Positions 32,815 through 45,200 of a stretch of 64,000 nucleotides of DNA are shown one piece after another. Numbering within the stretch: position 1 is the stretch's first letter; the number at the start of each line of letters is the position of its first letter. Both the position numbers and the translations under genes were made by a program. Below the pieces are notes generated by a model, which was not told where the DNA came from, made no database searches, and saw only the letters and a list, made by a program, of their open reading frames with translations. This stretch comes from Apoda limacodes (Eukaryota > Arthropoda > Insecta > Lepidoptera > Limacodidae). The stretch lies in assembly GCA_946406115.1 (NCBI GenBank), contig OX291546.1, positions 10,905,019 through 10,969,018 on the forward strand. The letters run 5' to 3'.

Positions 32815-34820
32815 TACATTTTACTTTTCCATAATTCGCATAGAGCTGAAAATTGGCAGAGACGTTAAATACATCATTATAAATAAAATGTCAAAAGTCC
32901 CCATCGATCCTACATCTGCAAACATTTTTATTCAAGGTCAAACGTACGAAATTAAGATATTTTCCATTTTTCTCGAAAACGGTAAGTTTTATCGTGAAAA
33001 TAAGTCAGATAAAAGTTGTAGATGCACTTCTTACATACAATTCTTTACAAAATTGGTCCAGTAATTTTTTTTCTTACTAATCACCGTTCGTGAGATATCG
33101 CGGTTTTAATAATTAGGAAATTCATATTTTACATAATACGCACACATTTCCGCACCACCTATGAGGTAATGTACTTGGCGCATTTTTTTAACATGGTGGT
33201 GGTAATAAAGGTAGTTTGATCAGATCGTATCCTATTGATTGAAAGAATGGCGATATTGCTAATGATCGAAGTGGAATAGGTTGTTTTCTTCTAAATGTTA
33301 TATATTAGATAATTGTCTAATTCTACTTCGACAATTATTTCTTCGACTTCATTTTCTTCTTCTTGCAGAATTTCTGTTTGCTGTTCTAAGAAAAGGGATG
33401 CATCAATTGTCTATTCATTAATATCATAAATATTTTCATCTGTTGTATTTGTTTCAATATTGGAGCAAGTCTGACCCTGACAATTGATGCATACTGGCGA
33501 ACAAAATAATCCCACTTTTTGACAGCCACAATTCTTACTACAATCCGTCTTGCATTTACAAAAAATAGTAATAAGCAGTTTTTCTGGAGCAGGTGGGAGT
33601 TTGAATTGGCTCCAAATAATTATCTGTTAATTTCCAACCCCATACTTCTGGGTCCAGCTCATTGCCTAGCCACACTTGAACTTGATATAATACACACGAT
33701 ACAAGTGTTGAAAGGCAGAAGCAGATGTTGAAGGCAGACAACTGTACTGTTTTATTGTTTCATGCAGATTTTACAAGCCTAAAATATCTATATTTGTCTA
33801 TGGAATCAATTTTTTTGGAGCACCATACATTGCAAGAAAAAAGGAATTCCATATGTAACGATATCGTGTGGAGAAGAGTCAATCTTTGTAAATACTTCTG
33901 CGCAATACTGATATTACTGCTGAAAATACTGCTATTTTACCTCTTTTAAAATTGGTGATGTAGTATCGCAACCAGTTATTGCATGTAAAAATAAAATATG
34001 AGCTTGACATTTCGGATATGGAGTCCGACTTTAATATATTGTTTTATTATTGTCAATATATTGTTGATTGTACTTGAGCTTTCCCAGGTTTCAAATAGTA
34101 AATAATTTTATCATTTGGAGTCAATAATTCCCCAACAACGACAGTTGTATTTGAACTTTACCATTGTTCTATTGCTGTTTTAGTTATAAGGACATCAGCG
34201 TCATTATCAGCTTGTTTTATTGGAATAGCAGCAGCTGTAAATTCTTCATTTTTTCTAAATTCAACATTGAAATTAAGACTTATTGTAAGTACCTATTTGC
34301 AAGATATTGTTGTTGGTTTGTTGGAACTATCATAGATCGATCAAAAACGATATCAACAGATAAAGATGTGTTTGTAGTCCGAAGACGTTGTTCTGCATCT
34401 TTAATATTTTTCGTATATGGTTAGTATAACCATCAAATACAATCGTACTGTTATGACCAAAATGTTCTACACAATCAAAATTTCTCTTCTTTTTTATTTA
34501 TATTGAACGTCCGATGACGTGTACAGTTTGCATTTTAGAGCATATTATGTAAAATATGATTTTCGAATTATTAAAACCGCATTTTTGTACAGAATTGTAT
34601 GATCTACAACTTTTGTCTGACCTATTTTTACGATAAAACGTACCGTTTTCGATAAAAATGGAAAAAACCTTAATTTTGTACGTTTGACCTTGAATAATTA
34701 TTTTGGCAGATGTAGGATCGATGGGGACTTATGACATTTAATTTATAATGATGTGTTAAATACATCATTCTCTGCCAATTTTCAGTTCTCTATGCAAATT
34801 ATGGCTAAGTTATGACTTAT
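32815..34820 (-). mobile_element. ~2-kb element with long inverted repeats and a degenerate ORF
   Basis: About 300 bp at each end match as inverted repeats: 'gaaaattggcagag', 'tacatcattataaat', 'tcgatcctacatctgc' and 'tcaaggtcaaacgtacg' at 32845-32950 recur inverted at 34670-34790, and the match extends inward to 'taaaaccgc' near 33100 and 34575. The interior carries the relic ORF described separately. The outermost bases are eroded, so the ends and target duplication are uncertain. Confidence 0.65.
33560..34520 (-). pseudogene. Relic ORF of a TE-linked family with acidic-rich nuclease-like motif
   Basis: Minus-strand pieces in order: NSTIVFDGYTNH (34470-34430), SVDIVFDRSMIVPTNQQQ, QADNDADVLITKTAIEQ, NTTVVVGE, DKIIYYLKPGKAQVQSTIY and HILFLHAITGCDTTS (about 33990-33950). 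I recall this order from uncharacterised arthropod and cnidarian proteins. The N-D-A-D…V-V-G-E spacing resembles the acidic active site of PIN/FEN-like nucleases, but that is inference. Several frameshifts and stops inactivate it. Its position between long inverted repeats implies that the family travels as a DNA transposon. Confidence 0.5.
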
Positions 34821-36120
34821 TTTTGTCTATTTTGACTGGATTAATAGTTGTTCTACACCACTACCGCAAGCGCTGTAGCACGTCCACCTAAGGCTAGCAT
34901 CGCATCAGGACGCAGAGACGGAGCAGCTATGTACGTCATGTGCACAGGAGATAAAATATACAAAGATGGGTCGCTAATTTTCTCGAGACATCAAATGATT
35001 AATTTATTTTTTGCATTATGAAAAAACCACTTTTATGGATAGTTAGCCAACACATTTGAAACACAAATTAGGTACTGATTTTTTCTAAAATGTAGGGTTC
35101 ACAAGAAAAACAAATTTAGATGTGCAAAATCATCATAGCCTTATTACCTTACTTAATAAATATAAACTGATATATTGTAACCAATATAAGTAGGTAGGTA
35201 GGTAAGTAAGTAAGTACTATTTTGTGTTAATTCCTACCTGCTCCATCACGTCCCCCGCAGCGTCTGTCTCACCCAATGCGTGGTGCAGCACTTGCTGTTA
35301 GTGCTTTAGTACGAACTGGTTATCATACCGTTATAAACGCAAATTCATGAGCAGAAATTCTGATAAAGTCTTTCATTACTTTTTAACCTTAAAGCTAAGT
35401 ACTAGATTTGCACATCATAGAGAGCATTGTCGAATATAGAAGCATCTTGAAAAACATTTTTGTTCTTATTCGAAACTAACTAAACTTGTAACTATGCTAC
35501 AAATACTAAGCATAAATAAACAGTTAAAGACTTACAGATATTAATACTAAAATAAAATATAAAAGTAAAAATATTTACATAGGAAATAGTAGTAGTGAAG
35601 CGCGTCTTTGAAAAGCTTATATCTTAAGATTTGCATGGCGGAAGTCAATTCCATGAGGCACCAAGATTTGGAAGCAGACCTGTTGTAGTTTTCTTTGAGT
35701 CTTTCACATAATGTTACCGTCATCTGAAAATAACATTTATGATGTGCAACATTAATAAAGCCAATGATGGCCATAGACATAGAGAACTGGAAACCGCGTT
35801 TCTTAGCCAGATGTGAAAAGAGACGCAAAATTGTGACAGAGACGAAGCGAACCTGAGATCTCTTATGGTAAGAGTCTAACTTGTTTTAATAAAAAAATTA
35901 CCGCGGGTTCGCTTTTTTTATTTCTAAAGGATAGTCATCTTTGTGTGGCTATTGCGCAGTCCATTGGACAGATTACAAAGCTCGAAGAATAACCTCGACC
36001 GCACTTAGATTGCACGTGTACTGTACTAGTCATTTTAAAGTCTTGAAGTTTTTCTAGACCGGCTGAAGACGCACCAGAGAAAAATATTATGTATGACACA
36101 ATTAATCGCTTTTTACTGTC
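34821..36120. other. 3' flank of the sulfotransferase gene, with short repeats
   Basis: A GTAG/AAGT microsatellite lies at about 35188-35215. Bases 35780-35990 resemble, inverted, a repeat at 55370-55560 ('cacatctggc', 'tctctatgtctat', 'ctattgcgcagtcca'). The minus-strand ORF at 35547-35828 starts in that repeat and is not accepted as an exon. Confidence 0.4.
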
Positions 36121-36124
36121 TATG

Positions 36125-36130
36125 TTTATT
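36125..36130 (-). terminator. Polyadenylation signal of the sulfotransferase gene
   Basis: AATAAA on the minus strand, 46 bases beyond the stop codon at 36176-36178. The position suits a short 3' UTR and supports exon 4 as terminal. Confidence 0.55.
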
Positions 36131-36175
36131 GTAGCATATCTATGTTACTTACAAAATAATTTATAAATCCCAATC

Positions 36176-36286
36176 TCACTGTTGGATAGAATAAGGCTCC
36201 AGAGGGAAGAAATCTTGGCTGGCCATGTGTGACGCATTGTGAGCCATACTGTAGCCCCATAAAGACATGGCCTCTTTGCACAAATC
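36176..36286 (-). CDS. Sulfotransferase exon 4 (terminal)
   Basis: 111 nt after acceptor tttttttttcag. Reads DLCKEAMSLWGYSMAHNASH and then MASQDFFPLEPYSIQQ before TGA. The C-x3-A-M-x-L-x-G-Y pattern is the usual end of this family. It lies just outside an antisense LINE fragment (36350-37160), which therefore sits in intron 3. Confidence 0.88.
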   Translation of the reverse strand, partial: DLCKEAMSLWGYSMAHNASHMASQDFFPLEPYSIQQ

Positions 36287-39200
36287 CTGAAAAAAAAAAC
36301 ATATTATGAGAGGAGAAACAACGGCTTTCTATTTTTTTTTTAATACTACTAAGGTGGCAAATAAGCATACGGGCCGCCTGATGGTAAGCTGTCACCGTAG
36401 CCTGTGGATCAGTCGCGCGTTGCCGACCTTTCGGAAATCCAATAACTTCTTCTTGAAGAATACGGTAGTCCTTAGAGAAAACCTTGGCAGGGAGCTCATT
36501 CCACAAACCAAGCGTTCGTGGAAGGAAGTTTCTCTGAAACCGCACTGTACGCAACCATTTCGGTTCTAAAGTGTGAGAATGAATTCCCTGCCGATGGCGC
36601 GCGGTGCGATGATAGGAAGTAGCCGAGGGCATCATTTCGAACAATTCCTCATAACACAACCCATTGTACAAGCGGTAAAATACACACAGGCAAAGACAAA
36701 GTTTTTCAGACATAAGGGCTCGATACGGCAAGTGAGTTTGGGATTGTTGACAATTCTCACATCCCGTCGTTGAACCGAGTCAAAAGGGCCAAGCTGGTAT
36801 CCAGGTGCACCCGGGCAGAGATGGCAGCAGTACTCCATATGGGGCCAAACTTGCGACTTGTAAAGCAGCATCCTTCGTCCCGACGTGAAGTACTGCTTCG
36901 CTCTGTTGAATACACCAAGTTTTTTGGACGCCAGCTTCACCTAGTCTTATTATCTGCCTTCGCCAACATCGCTGGAGATGTCAACACCAATAATGCAAAT
37001 GCTTCTGGAGATGGAGAGGGAAGTTTTCTGGAATTGTGGGATCACAGTAAATGAGTTTTCTTAGCGGTGAACGTGCAGCCTTGTGTCTTTGTAGGGTTGA
37101 ATCGGACCAAGTCTTCCCGTCCCCAGTAAGGGACCTCGGACAAAGTGGTCTCGATTTGAAACACAAGTTCTCCATGCTTTTCCTTCACAAAGGAACGAGT
37201 GATGTTAGCACGGCCCGTGCTTGTATAAAACGTATTTGTATAAAATGTATAATAACTAGGTACTTATTTTGTGAGAATAGAGAACGGAATAACTAACGAA
37301 AATTTGCCAATCTAATTGGTATTGTGAATGGCGTTATCTAGGAGACCATAAATTAATGTATTATAAAAAGGTCAGTAAACTATTTGATGAGACGTTTACT
37401 ATTAAAGGTCGCTCGTGGTAACAGACGAGTTTAGTGAGTGTATTAATATAGAGATAATATATAAAGATAGAGACAACCTTTTTAATCACCTTTGAAGTAT
37501 CTACTACGAATCATTATAAAAGCAAGAAATAGAGTATTTGGTTTTAGTTCTTTAAAGCATTTTTTTAAAAAGCAAACACATAACAATGGAATCAAATCAG
37601 AAAATAAATTAACATCAATCAAGACATTTTACAGATCGAGAATTATAATTTAGGATTTATATATATAAACGCTACTAAGATGCACTTAATAAATTATGGC
37701 GGTCGTAAGCCACTTCTTTATCATAATACTAATGCAGCAATATAAAAGCAAAAAATGGTAGGCTTTGAGGTTGACCTTTCCAGAAACCGGCTTGTAAGGG
37801 ATATTGAAGGTCATCCAACCTGCGTTGAAGACGATAAGTCATAAGCCTTGGAAAACAGCTTTTTAAAATGGCTTAGACGCCAGATGGGTGACTGCAGTTT
37901 TTCAATGAGGCGAGATCAGCTTTTAATATTTTCGTAGTTAGAACAAGGAACCCTTAGTTTCGCCATGTCCGTCCGTCAGTCTGTCCGCGGCTTAGATTTA
38001 GAGACTAGAACGCAGTACCTTGACATGGATGTACATAAACAACATGACATTCATTACGGTCGCTAGTGACTTTCTAGGGTATCTCACACACCACTGGATA
38101 CTAGCCATTGAGTCAGGGGGAGGCGTTGGCATGTACCCTAGAAATATCAAAGGCGTTTGATCAGGTCTGGCACCAGTGTCCTCTATCGAAGTTGCCATCT
38201 TACGGAATGCCGGAGGGTTTATGCAAATGGATGACTAGCTTTCTGTCCGGCAGACGCATACGAGCCGTAGTTGTCGATAGTAGCTTTGATAGGCTATATG
38301 TCTTCACTATAGACGGGGTCGCCGTACGACAACGCGTACGTTGTGTATTGCCAGGGTAGGTCGTCGTTGCTAATCGTAGCTGGACCCCCCGCTGCTACCT
38401 TGGCTGCTACCATATTAAGAACTAAAGGGGTTGCCAAGAACTAAAGACCGAGGTTTTATTGTTTTGGTTATGCGACTGATACCCACGCGTAGCGAGTGGG
38501 TTGGCATTCGCAGTTTGCTGATAAAATTGCTCAAGGATATTGCTGTCTACCGTAACAGAACTAGTATCTTGTATATGTCGTTTATTCGCTTAACAAAATT
38601 CTTCTAAGGATAAGTAAGAGGTAGTGCAATGCTGTTTATGTCGTATTAAGAATCTGCCTGCTAAATTCCAAGTTTGTAGGCTTTATACGTTCGGAGATTT
38701 CTTTATCTCTTCTTGAGATTTCTCAACGAGTGAGTGAGCAATGTTTTTAATTGAGTTCAAAAAAGGAGGAGGTCCCCAATTCCGATGATTATATTTTTTT
38801 TATGTATGTTCGGGCATAACTCCGTCATATATAGACGGATTTGCAAAATCGTTTTTTTATTTAAAAGGATATACCCATTTTAATGTAGTGCATTTGAAAC
38901 TTGAACTTTTGACCAAAATAAAATAATTGGTGTTAATTTGGAACAAGTGAAACGCCATATATGTTGATAATTATATAAAATTTTGTTACTAGCATAGTGT
39001 ACGAAAAAAGCAATTCGTAACTTAAAAGTAAAAAATTAAATCTTTTTTAACAAACAAAAAAACATAACCACCGGCTTCAAAACGATGCACTAAAAAGGTA
39101 AAAATGATTACTTATTTCCAAAAATATGACCTGAATTACAGTTTGAAGTTGGTTATATTGTTTTTTTTTGTTAAAAAGAAATATTCTTATAAGATTAAAA

Positions 39201-42200
39201 TATACTATAATATGTATGTATTTATACAGCACTTTCTTGTCAAATTTAAAACAATAGAAATAACGTAATAACCTGCTCATATGGTCTAATTTAGCAATTA
39301 TCTGAGATTTATTCATAAAAAACGCTCCATTTAATTAATTTGACTTTTTAGTAGCCTCAAATGAATGCCATATGCAAAATAATTAGGTAATACGAAATCA
39401 GTTTTACATATCCGACTATAAAGTAAAGATTATTGCCGAAATGCGATCAAGTGAGACTATGATTATAGATGATTTGCGTGCAGAATATTCTTTGAAATAA
39501 AAACTTTTTAACAAAAAAAACAACTGCTTCTTTTGAATGCTCTAAAACGGTAAAAATAATTTCTTTTTTTTTAAAAAAAGCTATTCTGAATAACACTTTT
39601 AAGTTGGTGTCATGAAAGTAAGGTGTGTTCTTCAAACTGTAATTCAGATTGGATTTTTGGAAATAAGTAATTTTATTTAATTTTTAGTGCATCTTTTCGA
39701 AGCCGGTTGTTTGTTTTTTGATAAAATGGGTTTATTATTTACTTTTGAGTGACGAATTGCTTTAATTTCTCGTACACTAAAAACAGCCATACTCGTAACA
39801 GAAGTTCCTAATTAACATATTTTTTTTTCCTAAATAGCGAGGGGAGTGTTCTAAAATTGTGAGAATGCAGTTAATGGGGTACTTATATAGCATGTTTTAA
39901 TAGATAATTTGTATTTTAAGATCTTAACTATCAGTTTATAAATAAAAATTATTTGATATTTTCCTATAAACATGCTCATTCCTAAACCTGGGTAATATAT
40001 TACTTTAGTTTGGCTGATGACACATTTCTAAATTAAACCTAATTAATGCACATTTTACTAAATGTCATTTGAAACCATTTTATAGTCAAATAAGGCCCTT
40101 TGAAATTAGGCCTTTCAAATAGCGTCTAAGATACGCGAAAAAAAATTAAAGCCCTAACTACTTATAAGATAAAAACCAAAGCGAGTAATATATATACAAA
40201 TATATGTATCAATCAATGTATCACTTCCTGTTTTTTTGTTTTGTAAAAACGTTAAATGAAAAGAGGGTGATCCTTTTAAGCCTTTAGCTTCTAGCATTAA
40301 AAAAAAAATACATAAAAAAATATGTCTTAATAAGGGTACAAACCTGAATTTCTTCAACGTAATTGTAGTCGAGGACAGTTTTCCATTTAAATGGGACATC
40401 TTTGGAGACCCTGAAGGTAGAGCTTACGCCTGCGACTTCAACACTGGTGTGGGTGTATAGGAATTCATCAATTTCAGGAGTTATACTCAGATTTAGGAAC
40501 TTGAACAATTGTAGAGTTGTGCTGTTAGGTTCTAGGGCCAATTCTTCATAACGGAGCACCCTGTAAAGAAACTCAACTAGTAAGTTTCGATTTAACAAAA
40601 GGAGCCTGTGTGGACTTTGTAATAATTTTTATAGGTTCTAAAACAATTTTTTTTTATACAGACCTAATTCCTAATTGTAGATATTAAACAATATTCGGAG
40701 TAATACAGTAGTTACAAAACATTCATAAACGAAACGGAAAGTTAATTTCAAACTTGATATAGATTTTAACCTTATACTGCATCAGCAATAATTACTTTTA
40801 ATAATTCATTAAGTCCATGAACGGCAAAATTAACACAATATCAAGGCTGTGTTCCGTAATTCAAATAAGTACATATATTATATCACTATGGTAATAGTTT
40901 AAAAATGCAAGTGGTTAATTATAATTTCTACATTACAATTATTCCTCAAAAGGTCATGTCACAAGCTAAATCGATATAATATATATAAAAAAAGGTTTAT
41001 TACACTCAATCAAAACTTTTTATCTATTTATATAAATGTAATAAAAAACCAGCCACAAGCGTTTCGTAGTCGATCTAAGTTAGGGTTCCGTAGAAATAGA
41101 AGTATTGCGGATATAAAAAAAACTTGTATACTGATTTTGTTTTAACCCCCGTGCGTTTAATTTTTTATTAATATAGGAATTATTATAATAGACGATGTTA
41201 TGAGTTTATTTTTCCACATTTTACATGGTTCATAAACTTATATATACGCTTACTGTGATCTTTTAATTTCGTTATACAGACTACTGCCATGAATTTTCTC
41301 AAATATCCACAATTAAACGTTTACCTGACAGGGGCACCAAAATTAAACCTTTAAAGTATAATAAGTTTAATATTATTACTTGTTAAATTATTTTTAAGAA
41401 ACCTTAAAAGTTCAAATTACATTCGAAAAAAGAACACAGGAAGGACATCGATTATGGATTGCTAACAATAATTTAAAACAAAACACTTTTCTGGAAAGAA
41501 AAGGGCGACAGTAAATTCCTACACGATTTTTTACATTGCTTGTTATAAAGATAAACACGCACATTGTAAAAGAATCATTTTTTTAAATATCGAAGTGGCC
41601 AGTGACGACCGACCGCGCTGCAAGAGCCGCCGCGGCGCTGGATTAAAAAAAAAAGGCGCGATATTGTGTTTTTTTTCTCTCTTTAATTTCAATTTTTTTT
41701 TAATAAAATTCTCCTCCAGCAAGACCATTCGTATGATTGGCAGAATAACGGTACGTCCTTCAAACTCTACTCATACAGCAAACGCTTACTTTCACGACCT
41801 CGACAGTAATGTGCATAATAATATTGCTCTATAATCTAGATTATTTGTTAAAAACAGCATTTTTTAAAAGAAGAAAGCCTGCCAATGCGAGTCAAACATG
41901 TGCACTAAGTGTTTCGTACTTGGGTAATAAACCCAAATACTAGCAAAGCTATAAACATTTTTTAATAGAAAAAAGAACAAAATAGAATCAAGAAAACCTC
42001 TTAATCTGCCAAAACCAACATATATTTTAATTCATTTACCTTATTGTTAAGATATTAAATCTTTCTTGCACGCAAAATATAGACTCGCAACATAATAATA
42101 CATTGTTCACCGAGAGGTGAAAGTGAGCAATTGTATTTTCACTCGAGTGATAACATAGTTCTTTACACTACAAATGCGAGGATAATAAAATATAATTAAT

Positions 42201-45200
42201 TAAAGTTTTAATTTGTAGTAAGGTTAACCAAAGGTTTTTCTGCGTGCCATTTTAGAAAATACTGTAAGTAATCGCGATGAACTTTTGCAAAACAAGTGGA
42301 CACAATTTTAGCTTTCAGTGCGTTAAAACTTTACGCTAAGAACGCATCATAATGTATATTTATAAGCATATAGGCAGCGACGAAACAACGATAGTAAGGT
42401 AACAAGCAAAAAAAAATTAAAACTCCTGTCGCCATATATAAATGGTGTGAACTTACAACGACACTAGCGACCAAACATCCAAGGTCAGAAGGTAAGAAAA
42501 GTTGGTTACACTGTACCTAAAATGCACTCATTATAAAACTAATGGGTTTCATTGGGATGAAAAGAAAATGAAAGTAGTAAGATCACTAATTTTAATATAG
42601 TAAATTAATCCATAATTATTTAAGAGTCTCATTAACATTTTAGTATGATAAAATAAGTTATTTTCGAAACAACAAATTTGCCTTGAAATTGTCAGGAATC
42701 CGGTTTACGAGGCCTAACACCGGATAATTAGCCGCGGTTATTCGGCTCACTTATCTATTTCATAAGCGTGCGTTTTGTCTAATAATTAACAACTTATAAA
42801 GCTCCCGTCACATTTTGATGACATCATCAGCCTATGGCCGCTTGCTAGAGCCTAGAGCATCAAACGCGCGTTGTTACCTTTTTTCTTGAAGAAGTGTAGT
42901 CCTCAGAAAATACTTTGGCATGGCCCTTTCCACAACCTAATTGTTCGCGGTAGGAAGTTTCATTGGAACAGCACTGTACATTTAGGTTCTAAAATGAATT
43001 CCCTGTCGATGTCGGGCGGTGCGATAGTAGGAAGGTTGACAACTTATATGTGTGCTCAGCTATCTGTGTATATATATCAAAGTTTGTCCGCGTGTGGTCA
43101 CAACGCAGTTGCACTTGCAAGGCTAAGAAATGATTAAATGGCGGAGTCTCCAGTTAAACGGAATACCCAACTTATTTACAAACAAAAGACCAAATACAAA
43201 TTTTCATTCATTGAACTTCAAAAATTACAGATTTCCATGCAACGTTCCAACCCCTATTTTACCACTTTAGGGGATTAATTTTGCAAGATCCTTTCTTAGT
43301 GGAGAATCTTACGTTGCTGTAGGAACCCACATGCCAAATTTCAAGTTTTTATACCCAGTGGCTTGGGCTGTAGTTTATTTAGTCAGCCAGATTATCTTTA
43401 TATACAACTAGCTGTCCCGGCGAACGTTGTTCCGCTGCCGTCCCTCTGTACCCGGCGAAAGTTGGTTTTTACCTATAGTGCCCGAGTCCGGCTCGCACTT
43501 GACATATCGAGATAAAAACTATCCTATCTTTTAAGTTGGATCAAATAACAGATATTTACGAAGTTTGATCAAAATCGGTTCAGTAGTTTAGGAGTCCATT
43601 GAGGACAAACATTGTGACACGAGATTTATATATATTAAGATATAACTTTATTAATAACTTTTTAGCCTATGGTACAAAAGCTAAGAATAGTTTAGTACTT
43701 ACCTACTAATCGCGAATAGTAAAAATAAAAACCTTAACATACTGAATACTTTTAAGTAATAACAGAGTAATATTATTAAGAAATTGTAGGTACGTACACA
43801 ATTTCAAACATTTTTAAAAGTAAACTTTGTTGGCTAGTTTCATGTTCGAGTACTCCACCGGTCGGACTAAATAATAAAGGCTAGTATTTAACTGTAAATC
43901 TAAAAATCTTCATTTTTTATACCAAAAAAATCCCAATCCTAATCAAAAATACTGATTGCACAGCAAAATCGTTACCTCAAAATATTACTATTTTAGCAAC
44001 AATTTGAGTTCGTGACGCATCACTATTAATGGAAAAGTGAAGCATTTTCATGAACGCTTATCTAATAACTATCGCACAATCAGCTTTGTAATTCATTTTG
44101 TTAAAACATAGCTTCTATTTTTTTTACGCATAAGGCAATTTATTTAAGTGAAACACAGTTTTTAACCGACTTCAAAAAAGGTGGAGGTTCTGAAGTCGGA
44201 TGTTTATATATATTTTTTTCATGTATGTTCGGGCATAACTCCGTCGTATATAGACGACTTGTAAGATTATTATTTTTATTTAAAAGGGTAAACTTCCGAG
44301 GTGGTCCCATATAAATGTAGTAAATTTAAAACTGAATCTGTTGGTCGAAAAAAATAATTAGTGTTAATTTGGAACTGGTGAAACACCTTTTATGTTGATG
44401 ATTGTATTAGATTGTTTATTCTTTTTAGATCTTAATGTTGCAAAATTGCAGTCGAAATTTTATTTAATAATTGATTTTTATATCTTGTCATTATAATTTT
44501 TCACTATAACTGAGTCTAAGGAACTAAAACTGATATATTGAGCCATTCGCGGTATCGCCGTTTGCAGTGAGACATGCATGGCCTAATCTGTGAGACAAGC
44601 GTAAAACTTCTGGCAGGATTAACTGTCAGGCTGTCATACGTTCATATAATATAGATCCTACGAGCATCAGATCGCATCGACAATAATTTTCAACATCGAC
44701 GCAATCGTGTCGTTTTAATGAAGTTCATTTATACAGCAGTTTACACCGTATAGAAGATTTTTAACATTAATGTTGGCAACACCATATTCGAAATTTCTAA
44801 GCGAGAATTATCAATGCAAACTGTTCCAATGTTTTTTTGAAAAATCTATCGATTTTTGAGGTATCGCTAGAGGTAGGCACTTACTCAACCGCAAAGTGAT
44901 AGAGTGCGATAATATACACACCGGCACAATTAGCGGAACACAAAAAAAGGATTTGAACGAATGGCAGAAGTTTCTTTTTACTGATGAGTGCAGAGTTCTT
45001 TTAAAACAGATCGATGGGAGACAGCGAATATGGAGACGCAAAGAAGAACGCCACATACAGTCTTATTTTGAACACACAGTGGCTTATGGTGGCGGCTCGA
45101 TTATGGTTTGCGGAGGGATATGTTTGGGAGCTCGCACGGAGTTAGTGATAGTCACAGGAGGGACCATGACAGCAGATCGATACATCAGAGACATTTTAGA

